A stretch of 64,000 nt of DNA from Lineus longissimus (lineage: Eukaryota > Nemertea > Pilidiophora > Heteronemertea > Lineidae). Of the stretch, positions 12,072 through 23,724 are shown in pieces. Positions within the stretch are counted from its first letter, which is position 1. Every line of letters begins with the position of its first letter. The notes beneath the pieces are model-generated. The model made no database searches and was not told the origin of the DNA. It saw only the letters and a program-made list of their open reading frames with translations. A program made the position numbers and the translations under genes. Where the stretch lies: positions 20,467,292 through 20,531,291 of the forward strand of contig NC_088312.1 in assembly GCF_910592395.1 (NCBI RefSeq), written 5' to 3'.

Positions 12072-12302
12072 TGCAAAACAGCAGCTAAAAAATAACACTA
12101 TTGTAACAATATATATAAATAGTATATGCATACTCTGTTATCTTTGGCAAGGAAAAACAACGGTTTGACACTTTACCGGTTTAATTGAACGCTACGCCTT
12201 ACTACAATCATTTTGGCGCCTCAAAGTCAATCATGATTTTGACGCTTTCGTCCCAACCATTTTAGCGACCCGATGTCGGTTCCATCACTTTCACAGCCTG
12301 TT

Positions 12303-14227
12303 CTATCTTGACACAACACTTGAAGGAGTACTCCCTCGTGAACTTCCTCTTGCTGGGGTACTCGATCGTGAAATACGTTTCGCTGAAGGGGGTCTGTTCT
12401 TATGACAGTCGCACTCCCTGTAACGGAAGATTTTCAAACAATGGCGTCCATTTGCCGTAAACTCAGTTACCACAAAGTGTCCCTCAGGCCCGAGTGCGCA
12501 TGTCTGGATTGCACCGACGTCATCGATTGGTGAATACATTTGCTGCAATAGTACACCTCTTTCGGTGTAAACATTGACCAAATGGTTTAGTCCGTCTGCC
12601 ACGACAATTTGATCGAGAGGGGTGACACAAATACCAGTATTTCCAACCCCAAGCCCCTCCTGGGTCGAAACGGGTTTAAACTTGTACAGTAAGTCACCTT
12701 TGTGGTTGAAAAACTTGATCAAGTTTTCATTCGAATCGGAGACTATGATTTCTCCCTTACTGTTCACGGCAATATTCATCGCCATTTTTCTATCAGGGTC
12801 GTCCTCATTTTGGGGTGTCACTCGGAACCGATTTACTAACTTCCCTCCGCGACGATATAGTTCTACTTCCCCGGAGTACGTGGACACTGCGATGTTATAA
12901 AAAGAATCGCAGGCGACGCAGAACGGCTGACATTCTAGTTCGACGAAATATTTGTGTTTACCCGAAGACGTCACGACTTGTAAACGCCTGTTCCCCTTTT
13001 CCGCTACGACGACATCATCATTTGGCATGATGCCAACTCCACTCGGGTCCACCAACTGTCCTTTTCCACGCCCTCTACCGCCGAAGTGGCTTTTGAGGAC
13101 ACCGCATGTGTTAAATATCTGAACACGGTGATTCTGCGTATCAGCGATGTAGATGTCTCCGTTAGAGTTAATGGCTAGTCCCCGAGGGTAGCTAAAGTTC
13201 CCGGCAGCTCGTCCTCTAGAGCCAACGGTGTAGAGCAGTTTGTCTGGTCTGGAAAATAAAGGTGTTTGAATACATAACTGGGGCGTAGACGGGGATACAC
13301 CAATCGGATTTGCGGTTACGGCAGTGATGCGAGAAACTGCATGTTGCCGTTAATGAATCGCAAAGCTGGATATTATCTCTGCAGATATTGATTCCGCTAT
13401 CCTATGACGAGGGCAGCCCGGTTCTACTGGCGGAAACTAGAAATAGAACTGAAGAAACCCCCGATGACTTCTATGATGATATTCATGATGATGTAAATGA
13501 CAATGATAATGATGATGACGATAACGATGATAATGATCACATATGAATCAGCAAACACTTATACATGATATCATACCCTGATTTTTCGGCCGGAGGGTCC
13601 CTATCCTTGTGATGAAGATCCGCTAATGACTCGTACGTCTTGTTGAGGCCCTTCGCCAGAATGTGAGCCTCCCATAGACCAGGGTCGGTGTGCTCCTTCA
13701 TCACCTCTTCGCGGCAGTCATGACCTGGAGAAGAAAACGAAATGAGCTACTGGAAGTCTTCAATTCAAATCACCACTTCTTGGTACCGGTTCTGCCAGTC
13801 ATCTGCGACTGCCCAATGACGTCAATGATGCCAAGTTCGAACTCGGTTTCAGAGCTGCCAAACCTCCATGGGGCAATGACGTTTCCAAAAGGTTCTTTTC
13901 GCTTTCTTGAGAACGTCAGTTCCCACTTTTGCCTACAGACACCGCAATCATCCTGATTTTTGTACTTCCGGCCAACCTTCGGCCTATCAGAAACCCTCGT
14001 CATAATCACGACCATACCTGTTCGGGGATTGGCGCTTGCGTAATGTGGCGATGGAAGAAATGGCATGTCGTTGACACGATGACTGACTTACTTAAAGGGT
14101 TTCTTGGTCTGAATAGTAAAGGTGCATTCTCCCTGTAGATGTCTCTGTACGACGGAATGGGGTGGCGGGGTAACGTGTGGTTGTACCCCAGACCATACAT
14201 CCGGTACCGCGAAAGGTAGTCCACCAT
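12303..14227 (-). CDS. NHL-repeat beta-propeller protein (3 exons, 409 aa)
   Basis: Minus-strand exons are 14227-14092, 13724-13577 and 13248-12303. Phases 1 and 2 chain exactly, giving 409 residues. The start GCAGCCATGGTGG is an excellent initiation context, just after a TTTTACAG acceptor that implies a spliced 5' UTR. Residues 1-45 are Pro/Tyr/Arg-rich (HPIPSYRDIYRENAP). Residues 46-100 are helical and charged. From about 105 on there are six NHL-type blades, for example YPRGLAINSNGDIYIADT-NHRVQIF, GVGIMPNDDVVVAE-NRRLQVV, NIAVNSKGEIIVSDS, GICVTPLDQIVVADG, enough for a closed propeller. NHL propellers bind protein or RNA, as in TRIM2/3/71 and Brat. Here RING, B-box and coiled coil are absent, so this is not a ubiquitin ligase by sequence. 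A 35-residue basic Ser/Thr/Pro tail follows (SAKRISRSSTPARGSSRGS). Confidence 0.88.
13470..13541. repeat. GAT-rich microsatellite in intron
   Basis: An impure (GATGAT/AATGAT) tract lies within the intron between exons 2 and 3 of the NHL gene. Confidence 0.8.
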
Positions 14228-17200
14228 GGCTGCACTTTAGGGGTGCCCTGTAAAATAAAGAATGCATTCCAGTCATCTCACATCTTTCGGCAGATATTTT
14301 AACACAGTCGATTGAAATGTAGCATTTGTTTTGCATGTAAGATACGTAGTGCCTTCTTTTCGCGTCTGTTGTGAATACAATAAAGGTTGAGATGGCCAAT
14401 GTGCCAGTGAGAAACATTGAACGTAGCTGTCCTTGTGCATTTTCCAATCGCCTCCTTGTGGTTTTCCCCATGCAAGGAGGTAGAAGAAGCAAACTCGTTT
14501 TTGCAAAACTAGAAACAGTCAATTCGTTTATGAACATCTGTAGAACATGCTTTGTAATACTGGAGTATTAAGCATACACGTAGGAACGTATACAGGGACA
14601 CTACAACCTAACTGTACAGTTGGGCCTGTCATTTGTCACGCACTGTTTAACCAAAAACAGATAAATCACCAAAAAGTAGCAAAACATATCACACTTACGA
14701 GGAGAAACTCAGACCGTGTTCCGTGACTGAATCACCCAAGGGAAAAGCCCGGTGTATAGCACCTAAGGGCCTCTACGTTATTCCACACAGTCCTCTAACT
14801 AAAATATTGTTCGGCCATTTTCCACTACCCCACGTTTGTTTATATGCATGTCGCTAAGGACGAGTACTTACTGGTTTACTAATGCCTTTTATATAATTCT
14901 ATTGGATCAACACTTATAATTATATGCATTAGGCCACTAGCTGTGCATTCAAAATTAAAGCCTCATAACGCTCAATGAACGTACACGTGTTCGGGCCTAA
15001 CATTAATATTTTCTGAGTGGACCATGAGTTATCATACATACATATAATTGCGTATACTGGTCAACCAAGAACGTTAGTTCCGGTATGACATTTATGACAG
15101 AATTTGGAGGTGATTAGTACATAAAAGTAGTCCACTGTTTGGGAAACTTTCGTGTTCTAGGGTGCACGACTTGCAAAATGGAAACAATCATGACTGTTGG
15201 CCTCTTTGAATTTCTTCAAATCAAAATCTCATTGGCAATTTGAAAATTAGGGTCCAGATCGTCTTTAACTATGCGTTCTCACCGCATGTAGGAATCGCGG
15301 TATGGATATCATATCAATCACAATGCATGAATACCTTTTCATGAATGCCTCTTTTGTCCAGATCTATCAACGTTGACTTAGTTGGTAGGTTTTGTGTCCG
15401 CACATATCTGTCTCGTCATGCTCTGACGCATCACGAACAAACAGTACTTCTAGTAGAAGCATTCATATCCATTTTTATCCGATATTGAACTGCTTTAACC
15501 CAATATACAATGTAGTCTTAAACCGAAGGCGAAATATTGGGCCGTGACTCTCTAAAAACGTTTAGTTCACACGCCCTCTAACAGAAAGATTGTCATTAGG
15601 CCCTATACTGATGTATGAAAGAACATTAAAAAGGCAATCCATGTAATCCCATGCCGTAGATTTTTCGTTGCATGGCCAAGACATGGTGAATATGGAATGA
15701 CATGCGCTGCAGTATCGCCTCGAAGCGGCCAAAGCCCAAAGTAGTAGTACTTTCCCTCTGTCGCCAAAGAAGGAGTCGTCACTAAAACTATCCAAGACAA
15801 AATATTGCGTTTGAAAATGGCTCTATTGGTCAGAATGCACAGATCTTACCTCAGAACTGACTTCTTTCCGAGTAACCTTGTCGTCTTCGCAGGATTGGTA
15901 TATATTAGGGGAAATGCCAGTATTTCTCTCTCTCTCTCTTCACATTTTGATACTAATATGTGAAGCGATACGTCGTCGAAAGCACTTATTACACTACTCG
16001 AGTTGTGTTCTCAAGGAATCAATATAGTTCGCTTTGCGACTATTACGACAACAATGGTGATTTAAGTGTTGCTACCTGGATCGAGAATAAACATATCAAC
16101 TTTCGATACAAACTGATCGAGTTATTCAGCAGCCACTACATAGCTTTTATTGAACGCCATTCCAATATCAGATCGCCACTTGTGTCCTCACCACACTTCT
16201 AATAACGTTTCTTTCGGAGGCGCTTTGTTGACAAAAATGCATGTCTCAAAATAGTCTCACTAATCTAGCATAAGGAATAAAGAAAAGGACGAGGCCCTAC
16301 AACTTGTGGCTTTAAGATAATATCGGAGTGCGCAATATCGCGACTCGGCACATCATATGAAACAAAGCGGATTTCACAGCAATGAAAAATTGAAAATGCT
16401 CTGTATTTCTTGATGATAAGTCTTTTTTGTCGATGATATGAAATAGTCAGGTTTTGCTTAGCCATATCTCACGTCATAGTTTCGGCTGTTTTTGGACATG
16501 ACATTGGAACGACGCGAGTAAGGACCTTTACTGTTGTGGGTTCGGTTGTGGGTTCGTAATAAGCGGCAAGTATCGCTTAGCGAAATCCCAAAGGAAAAAA
16601 AACAACACAAAAAACGAATGCGTTTTAAATGTTTTACTCATGCAAGAAATTCTTAAAATATTTAGACACACGCATGCATTGTTAAAGTGACCCGCTATTT
16701 GAGCAATCACATTCAGCACTTTTGAATGTCAGTGTTTACCGTATGAGCTGAAAAATCCACGCATGCAAAGTTGAGCGGAGAAGGTGTATTTTTATAGAGA
16801 ACTGGTTCGGCGCGCTTACTCTAGCTGCAGCAGTTAATGTAAGGGATGCTTCGGACTTCAAAGTGAAGGATTTCGGCTTTCATAACTCATAATCTAAGGT
16901 GAGATCTTCAACATTTATCTGTCTGAATTACAAACTCATAACTTCATCCGATGGCAGGCCATTATCTGTGCTGAATGGCACCCGGAACAGGCTTGTTGTC
17001 AGTTGGCGCACATTTGCTGTAGTGATCTATGGGATTTGTTCGGAGAACCCATAGATCACAGCTTTGCGCCGAGCTCGGTCATAAATCCTCGCAGCTAATG
17101 CGCCTATATTTACCGTTATCGATTCTAAAACTCTTGTAGGCCTTCAATTTTTAGATTCGGTCTTTTTTATGGCTGTTTTCTTTAGGGAAGGAAAAGTACT

Positions 17201-17978
17201 CTTTTTGGGGGGGGGGGGGGGTCATTTTGGGACTCTGGTGTTATAGCTCATCTTTAAAACCGATCATATATACCTCGGATTTCGTCAAATTTCACTGTGC
17301 AATATCTCGGTTGGGTGCATCATCACGCACATGTCATCTTTGGGCGACCGCTTGTTGGCCAAACCCCTGCCTCGAAGACACCGGTTGATTAGGCCTCACC
17401 CGTCAGGGACTTTGAAGGGCCCCACAACAACTGATATAGAAGGCATTTATCTTCGTATTAAAATGCAGGGCCTGTGGGAGTAATATCAAAACGCAACCAT
17501 ATACTCGTCTTCTTTCTTTTCACTGTTAAGGTGAGATAAAATGCACTGGCCATAGCATCTTCAAAATGAATAATCCTGGCTCGAAGAGCAAAAGTTTGAT
17601 GATGATGATGATGGAAAAGCTCGACGGGCTGAAAAGGTTGTGACCAACCAGAGTCTTTCAAATAAATAATTTATTTAAATGCCTCTAAGTTGCATACTTG
17701 ACAAGGAGCGGGGATTGAGATGCATTACATTTCTCTTATAGTAAAAATGGAGTAGGCCTATTACAAAACTGTGTTGAAATATAGGCCTATGATTGACCAT
17801 ACACACACATGATAACACGTCGCTTACCCGTCAAACACCCAGACATATCACGACCAGTTTGACAGCTGGCCCACTTCTCATTGCTGTCATTTACCGGTAG
17901 GCATGTTAGGCATTCTTTAATTAAATGATTAACCCTATTTTACAGGTACACATGTACATGTAGGCGTAATCATTATTA
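14228..17978. other. No gene seen; scattered simple sequence
   Basis: This is upstream of the NHL gene and should hold its 5' UTR exon and promoter, but I cannot place them. There is a TC microsatellite near 15927. A 12-bp perfect hairpin lies at 17022-17059. A 15-G run is at 17207-17221 and a GAT repeat near 17598-17612. The frames at 15562-15800 and 15960-16202 show no domains or splice support. Confidence 0.5.
17022..17059. repeat. Perfect 12-bp hairpin
   Basis: GTGATCTATGGG and CCCATAGATCAC form a perfect stem with a 14-nt loop. There is no T-run or gene next to it, so its role is unknown. Confidence 0.7.
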
Positions 17979-18199
17979 CATTTCGGCTAGAAATCGGAAA
18001 AAGCCCTTTTAGACGTGTTCTCACTGATGCATCCTGTATAAATAGCAAAAGCTAAAGGAGCTGTTTTGTGCCATAAGTTGATAATAATGATAATGACACT
18101 TTAGCTAGAAATCAGAAAAATATGTTTTTGGCCAAACCATGTTCTTACTGATACACCCTGTATAAATGGCAAAAAGCTAAAAGAGCTGTTTTGTGCCAT
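17979..18199. repeat. Tandem duplication of about 100 bp
   Basis: The copies at 17979-18073 and 18097-18199 share GCTAGAAATC(A/G)GAAAAA, ACTGAT(G/A)CA(T/C)CCTGTATAAAT, GCAAAA(A)GCTAAA and GAGCTGTTTTGTGCCAT. They differ at scattered bases and are separated by an AT-rich spacer. Confidence 0.85.
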
Positions 18200-19626
18200 C
18201 ACGAGATGGGAAACATTCCAGTGGATACATGATTTCTAACGTCTGTGATAAGCATCCAGGTGAAACAAGCAGCATCTTTCAAGACAGGATCTCGTATCCG
18301 TGAATGATTGATGGCTTGAGCCGGCTAGTTTTTTGTGGCACAAGAGGACTCGGTCGGGCTGCATATGGCATGATTGATGACTTCAACTACTGAATATTAT
18401 ATTTTTTTTAATTCGACAACTTTACAAACGTGCTTTACTTTTGTGGGCCGAGGGCACTGGCCTGGCCGGGGTGTCTGGTTGAATGAGGGGGGGGGGGGGG
18501 TTAGTCTCAAATCTCAAATGTCGGCAACAATCTAGCAGTCATTACAATTTCGATGGTAGGGCTAATAACTTGAATAAGCCAGCCGAGCGTTATGAGGTAT
18601 ATACATGTACCTACACTGATTCCAACTGGTATCAAGTACTTTTCCCCGCAACAACATTCACACCGCATTTTCCGCGGGTGAGAGAATGGCCGTTGGCAGG
18701 CGGTACCAACATCTCAAAGTCTTGTCGGAAAGGTGAACATCTTGATAAGTCGATCAAACGTGTAAACAGACCTGATCGGAGCGATTCGCTTTCTGCCAAT
18801 AATCTATTTGACGGGGGGAAGTGAACTTTCCACAAATAGGCCTGTACTTATACTTGGCGTTTTTCATCAGTGGCAGGCGACGTACATGCTCGATGCCATC
18901 ATGTCACTGTATGTACACTGCCCATTCCAATCACACTTCAGATATATATAGGTTTAAATTCGATCTGTGGATTTTTCATACGTTTTGTTCGTATTTCGTC
19001 ATCTCCGCCGAGCTTGCGATACAAGAAGCTTATAAAAATGCTGGACGACCGTCCGCAAATTGATTAATGGTTGTTGAAAGAGCCCGCACAGAACCGCTCA
19101 TGGCGTCATCATTGCATTGTAATCTTTTCAATGCCGGGCGTTTATGTCAAAAGTGGTGTATCTGTGAGTGTTATCATTACATTATTATTAATATTCCACA
19201 CAAGATCTGGACAACAATGGTCACTTTAGTATCACGGGCCTCTCAATGCTTTCATCTTGCCGCCGACTACCGTGATCACCTCGTGTTTGTTCATCAAGCG
19301 GAATTTGCCATGCGGAGCTTGAGTCTGCTAAGTATTGTCAGAATCTCTCAGCGTCTTTCGGTATGAAAAGTAACTCAAAGTTGTCATAGGTTATTGTGGC
19401 AATGTGAGCACAGTGCGCTAAAAATCCGAAAACTTAAAAAAACGTTCGGTTAAATCAAAATTCCTTGTGGTACGCCCAGTACTAAGCTGACAGTGCTAGA
19501 AAACACCTAAACTAACAAATTATATCTTTTTGTATAGCATTAGCAAAATTATTTCGCCTTTAGGCCCGGAATTCCTCAAATAATCGAACAATATTGTAGA
19601 GTAATGGCGCCATTGTTGTGTTGACA
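18200..19626. other. No gene seen
   Basis: This spacer holds a 14-G run at 18487-18500. Frames at 18483-18835 are open on both strands but have no recognisable domain or splice-site support. Confidence 0.45.
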
Positions 19627-19639
19627 TCACGTGACGTAA
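19627..19639. promoter_or_regulatory. Candidate E-box/CRE-like site upstream of PLAC8-family gene
   Basis: TCACGTGA (an E-box palindrome) overlaps TGACGTAA (a CRE-like half palindrome) about 190 bp before the first placed codon of the PLAC8-family gene. The words are seen; a regulatory function is inferred from position only. Confidence 0.3.
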
Positions 19640-19826
19640 TATCGTATGCGATCTCGTTGCTGATTCGATTCACGGGATTTTGATGGGCGAGGCGTTATTT
19701 TTTACATCGCTGATTACATTTTTTTAGGAATTCGACCACTTAGGCGTTTGTTGACAGTTAGGTAAATCTTGCGTCTGTCCCAGAGGGTGGCCAATGCTAA
19801 ACAGTCTCATCGCATTCGACGTCATC

Positions 19827-21788
19827 ATGTTTGTCATTGTGACCCACTCACAGGTGAGTAGCCTACGGCAAAAACTCAAGGTCAAATGGATACCAAAATG
19901 AAGGTAGGAAAATAAGGACAGGTTTTGTTATTTTTGGGTAACGAGAAAATGAAGTAACATTTAGCATCCCTTATGTCCGTTTGCTTTGTTTCAGGATAAT
20001 GACGTTGCGATAATGTCCCACCCTGTAACGAAACAGCCCGCCAGAGGTCACTATGAGCTGAAGGAAATGTCAGGGTCAGCCAGTACACCACCTCCAGGGT
20101 ATGACATCACGACACCCGGGTACTTTATTAACCCCCCAACAAAGGTAAGATCATTCGTTCGGTCGCTGATATGTCGAAAGGAATCTTCTTACGTTATACT
20201 TCAATTTTGAAGATGACAAAAATTCCCAGAAGACAAAAGTTCGTACACTTTAAGTAGGGACTATTGGCAGGAACTTTCGTGGGCCAGATCGGTGGTTAAG
20301 GTTAAGGGACTCGGTCATGTTTTTTTCTGCGGTAAATCTATTGCTGGTGTAACCGTAAACAGTTTTGATATACTGTGAGATTCGAGAGACCCCTGTTGGC
20401 GACGTCGTGTAACTTAATCTGATCAACCCGACTTGTCTTCTTTTGATGGCTGATTTCAAAGTTTTGACAATCATGATTTGAAAGAGGGTCTTTACCCTTT
20501 TACCCCTCAACCCATCCACTCCTTGTCCTTATTCAAAATAAAAGAGTACAAAAGCAGAACAATTTGGAGATTTCATCGATTTGAAGTTGAATGAAATCGA
20601 TTTTGCGTAATTGATTCCCATTCCAGTCAAATCCAATAGTCCGTCAACCTACTTCCTGCTCAACGCCGACGAAACCACTGGATCTGCGGGCCTGGACCAC
20701 GCCCCTCTGTAGCTGCGGGGATAACAAGAAAACATGTAAGTTGTTCGACCAAGAACGAGTGATAATATTTCCTGTTGTCGTCAATAGATATTTCCAGTGT
20801 CTTTGATGTTGTTCACAACATTCGGCACAAAAATGAAATCTCGCGAAAATAACGCCGCAAGATTGGTAAATCCGCTAAACCAGAAAAACATATTCAGCTA
20901 AAAGACGCCTAATATTGCTTTGAAGAATGCGCTAATAAGTGTTATGGCGAAAATTCATTTTATGTTGCAAATCAAGTTTTGATTATCTAGTTTAAACGGC
21001 TACTTATAGATAGAAATTGAGATTTGACGTCCCCCTCCATTACTGGCTGATGTCCTGGAAGACTGCCGGGCGGTGCAAGGACGAGCGGGCTCTCAATATG
21101 CTCGATAATGACATCTCACTCTTGCCTTTTATAGGTTTTCAAGTAATATTCTGTGCCCTGTGCGTTGAGTGTTGGCTTTCTCGGAAGATGGGAGAAGGCT
21201 ACTGTATGCCGTGGTGTGTTCCCTTCAGTCTCTCTTCATTGCGGTTAAAACTCAGGACGAAATACAACATTGAGGTAGGTGTATTCAGGAAGGTAGTTTG
21301 TGGTGTTATTCCCATTTTGGTTGCAAAATGATCGAATTATCCGGTATAAGGTAGAAAATCACCATAATATTTGTAATAACTCGGTCGGAGTTACATAGAA
21401 TTCACGTTGTCACTTGTCATGAGTTTAACTGACCTAGACTTGAAAACACGACGTGAGCAGGAAGAGTGACATCGTGAATCGTATGTAGCCCGCTCTTTGG
21501 AAATGACTTATTCGTTCTTCATATCATGCCTGAATAGTGAACGGTCGGCGTGACACGTTACATGTATAAACGAATCGTTTGGTTTTTCGTGAACATAAAT
21601 CGAGAAGCACCTGCCAATAGTCGTGTTGATGTTTTGAAATCAAAATTTTGCAGGGCTCCATTCTGGAAGATTTCTGCGCCTCTCTGTGGTGCTGGCCGTG
21701 CGTGTTGTGCCAACTGAAGAGCGAAGTCCGCTATATCGAGAGACAGAACCGCAAGAGACAGCTTGACGCGAAGGGGCAATGGCTTTGA
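19827..21788 (+). CDS. PLAC8/cornifelin-family cysteine-rich protein (5 exons)
   Basis: Exons are 19827-19853, 19995-20144, 20627-20735, 21135-21274 and 21654-21788. All introns are GT/AG and phases are 0, 0, 1, 0. This gives about 186 residues. The N-terminal third is Pro/Gly/Thr-rich and disordered (STPPPGYDITTPGYF). The PLAC8 domain follows: W-T-T-P-L-C-S-C, then C-A-L-C-V-E-C-W, CMPWCVPF, R-T-K-Y-N-I-E-G-S-I-x-x-D-F-C, and the closing C-W-P-C-V-L-C-Q-L-K. The canonical CC pair in the last motif is WC here. Family members include small membrane-associated proteins such as cornifelin, plant cell-number regulators and ponzin, with roles in growth, ion handling and epithelia. The start is uncertain: in-frame ATGs exist at 19794, 19827 and 20013, and the last would give 171 residues. 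The tail is basic (RQNRKRQ). Confidence 0.88.
20248..20421. repeat. Dispersed repeat Y, copy 1 (in PLAC8 gene intron)
   Basis: Shared with 22429-22613: CTTTAAG, TTGGCAGGA, GGG(A)CTCGGTCATGTTT, GCTAAATCTATTGCTGGTG, AAACAGTTTTGATA(T), CTGTGAGA, GAGACCCCTGTTGGCGAC and GTGTAACTT. Both copies are in the same orientation. It is probably a SINE/MITE-like element; no terminal repeats were found. Confidence 0.7.
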
Positions 21789-21840
21789 TGGAACTAAACC
21801 TGGCCATGGTTGGTCAAAACAAATGTTATCACTAATACTG

Positions 21841-21876
21841 GCGTTAACTTGACTTTGCGTTATCTCCTTCAGTCAG
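21841..21876. repeat. Short dispersed repeat shared with 57589-57625
   Basis: GCGTTAACTTG followed by CTTTGCGTTATCTCCTTCAGT occurs here and, nearly identical, at 57589-57625. There, the inverted motif TTAACGCCAAGTTAA follows, suggesting MITE ends. Confidence 0.5.
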
Positions 21877-22428
21877 TGTTAGCGACAAAACTGGAGCCGG
21901 GCCTTGAGCGAGGTTAATTTCGTAGTACTGGTTAGAAAGATTCCTTCCTGCGACGGAGTAAAACCATGACAGCATGACGATTGTGATTTGAGTGTAGTCG
22001 CCGATAAGATACGTTGCAATCACTCGCCATGTTGTCATGGCTCCATCGCAGCGACTACAATCGCTCGTTTTCGCTGCGCTCTAAAGATGTACAATGTTAA
22101 CAGCAGCGGACTTGTAATGGCCCCCTTGTATACAAGAACGCTATTTTCTTATAACTTACCTTTTTACACTTCAGAGTACAACTGATTATGGCTTATTTTT
22201 CGGGTGGAGACAGGGTGGACTCAAATTGTGTTCGAGCATGAATTTATCATGCAAGGTTGTAAATAAATATGTGTTTCATACTCACAGGCGAATAAGCATG
22301 ATTTTGTGATATCTTTCTCTCGGTTTGTTGCAAGGTCGATTTCATATTAAAGGGAAACAAGATGCAGGACCATTCCCCAGTGCTCGGGAAAGTATATGCG
22401 ACCCGTCAGCTTTAAGGAAGGCAGTACG

Positions 22429-22613
22429 CTTTAAGGGGAGACCGTTGGCAGGAGCAGGGGGTTTCGCCTGCGATCTTCGGGTGAATAATAATGCTCAGTA
22501 AGGGCACTGGGTCATGTTTGATTCAGCGCTAAATATATTCCTCGTGCCGCGTGAACAGGTTGACGTTCTGTGAGAGGGGAGAGACCCCTATTGGCGACTT
22601 TGTGTAACTTTAT
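22429..22613. repeat. Dispersed repeat Y, copy 2
   Basis: Second copy of the element at 20248-20421, with the best-kept part CACTGGGTCATGTTTGATTC, GCGCTAAATATATT, AACAGGTTGACGTTCTGTGAGAGG and GAGACCCCTATTGGCGAC. Confidence 0.7.
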
Positions 22614-23724
22614 ATCGCCTTTAATGCATTATCAACGAAACGACATAACTCCGGCCTTCAGTATTACAGTTGAATTTATTTGATACACCAGTATGCTACA
22701 TGTCTGATTATTATTGGCCCTACAAAGTATGAAGAAGAAGCGTCTCGATGCAATGGTGGACATAGTTTATGTACAAGAGGCAGTCCGAGATAAATTCAAC
22801 AGACGATTTTACGCTCCAGAGCCTAAAACAACACGGATAAAACATATACGAACAATGGACTATAGTAGCCTACAGACATGACTTGTCGGTTGTTAATCCG
22901 GTAATCATCCATGCATACACATCTACATTTCAACTGTGTTGTTCATGATGCAAGAAAAATGTTCTTACAATTCATTTACAATGTACAATCACACACTTTT
23001 CTATAATAAACAAAATTTACAGCATTTGAAATGACACATACATACACCCAACAAAGCATTTACTTATACACCGTGCTTGCTGCTGTGTCTCTTACAGCCA
23101 TGTAATGTAATTGCCAACCATTGAATTATTTTAGTACATGTAGACCGCACCAAAATGACATGAAGTAGCCTATAATTATAATCATGTTTGCGTAAATCGC
23201 CCCTGGCCTGATTTGCGACAATCATTATATCGTGTGTGAAATTGCCAATTTTCAATGAAAACTTTCGATTTTTCACATTCTCAAGAGTTCTCAGCTCATT
23301 TGCAGTTGGATCAGATCATTTGGCCACATCAGGAAGCATGATTATCATGATATATACATAGGATCAGGTCAAATCCTTTGGGTAACTTGGGTGAGCATCT
23401 TTTTTTTAGATGTGGGGGATCCATTCGGATTTTAATTTTTTTAAAGCCGCGATTAATCCGAATGATTTAGTGATTTTTCTTTACTTTCCCATTCAGGCAA
23501 ATTTTACTCGAAATATAGGTTGTGATGACTTAGATTACCGATGTTCTTTCTTTTCCTTAACGACCCAAGCAGAAAAACACATCCAAATATCAAACCTATA
23601 TTCGAGGAGCACGATGTGCCTCTGATAAGAATGTTTTTTTAAAATGCGAATGGAGGCGTCGCCGAATAGTTATATCGCTTGAGCTACATGCATATTTGTT
23701 TGTACGTGTATTTATATACACGTC

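Larger units (their letters stand above)
21789..23724. other. Spacer between PLAC8 gene and GPCR cluster
   Basis: I see no gene other than dispersed repeat Y copy 2 at 22429-22613. An AATAAATA near 22260 could be a plus-strand poly(A) signal for the PLAC8-family gene. The rest is AT-rich. Confidence 0.5.

Noticed and set aside
13770-14066. 98-codon minus-strand frame between NHL exons 1 and 2
   Set aside because: Exons 1 and 2 join in phase without it, and it shows no NHL or other domain, so it is intron.
17207-18500. G-runs of 14-15 bases as G-quadruplex signals
   Set aside because: Single homopolymers in intergenic DNA are often length errors, and no gene or promoter is next to them.
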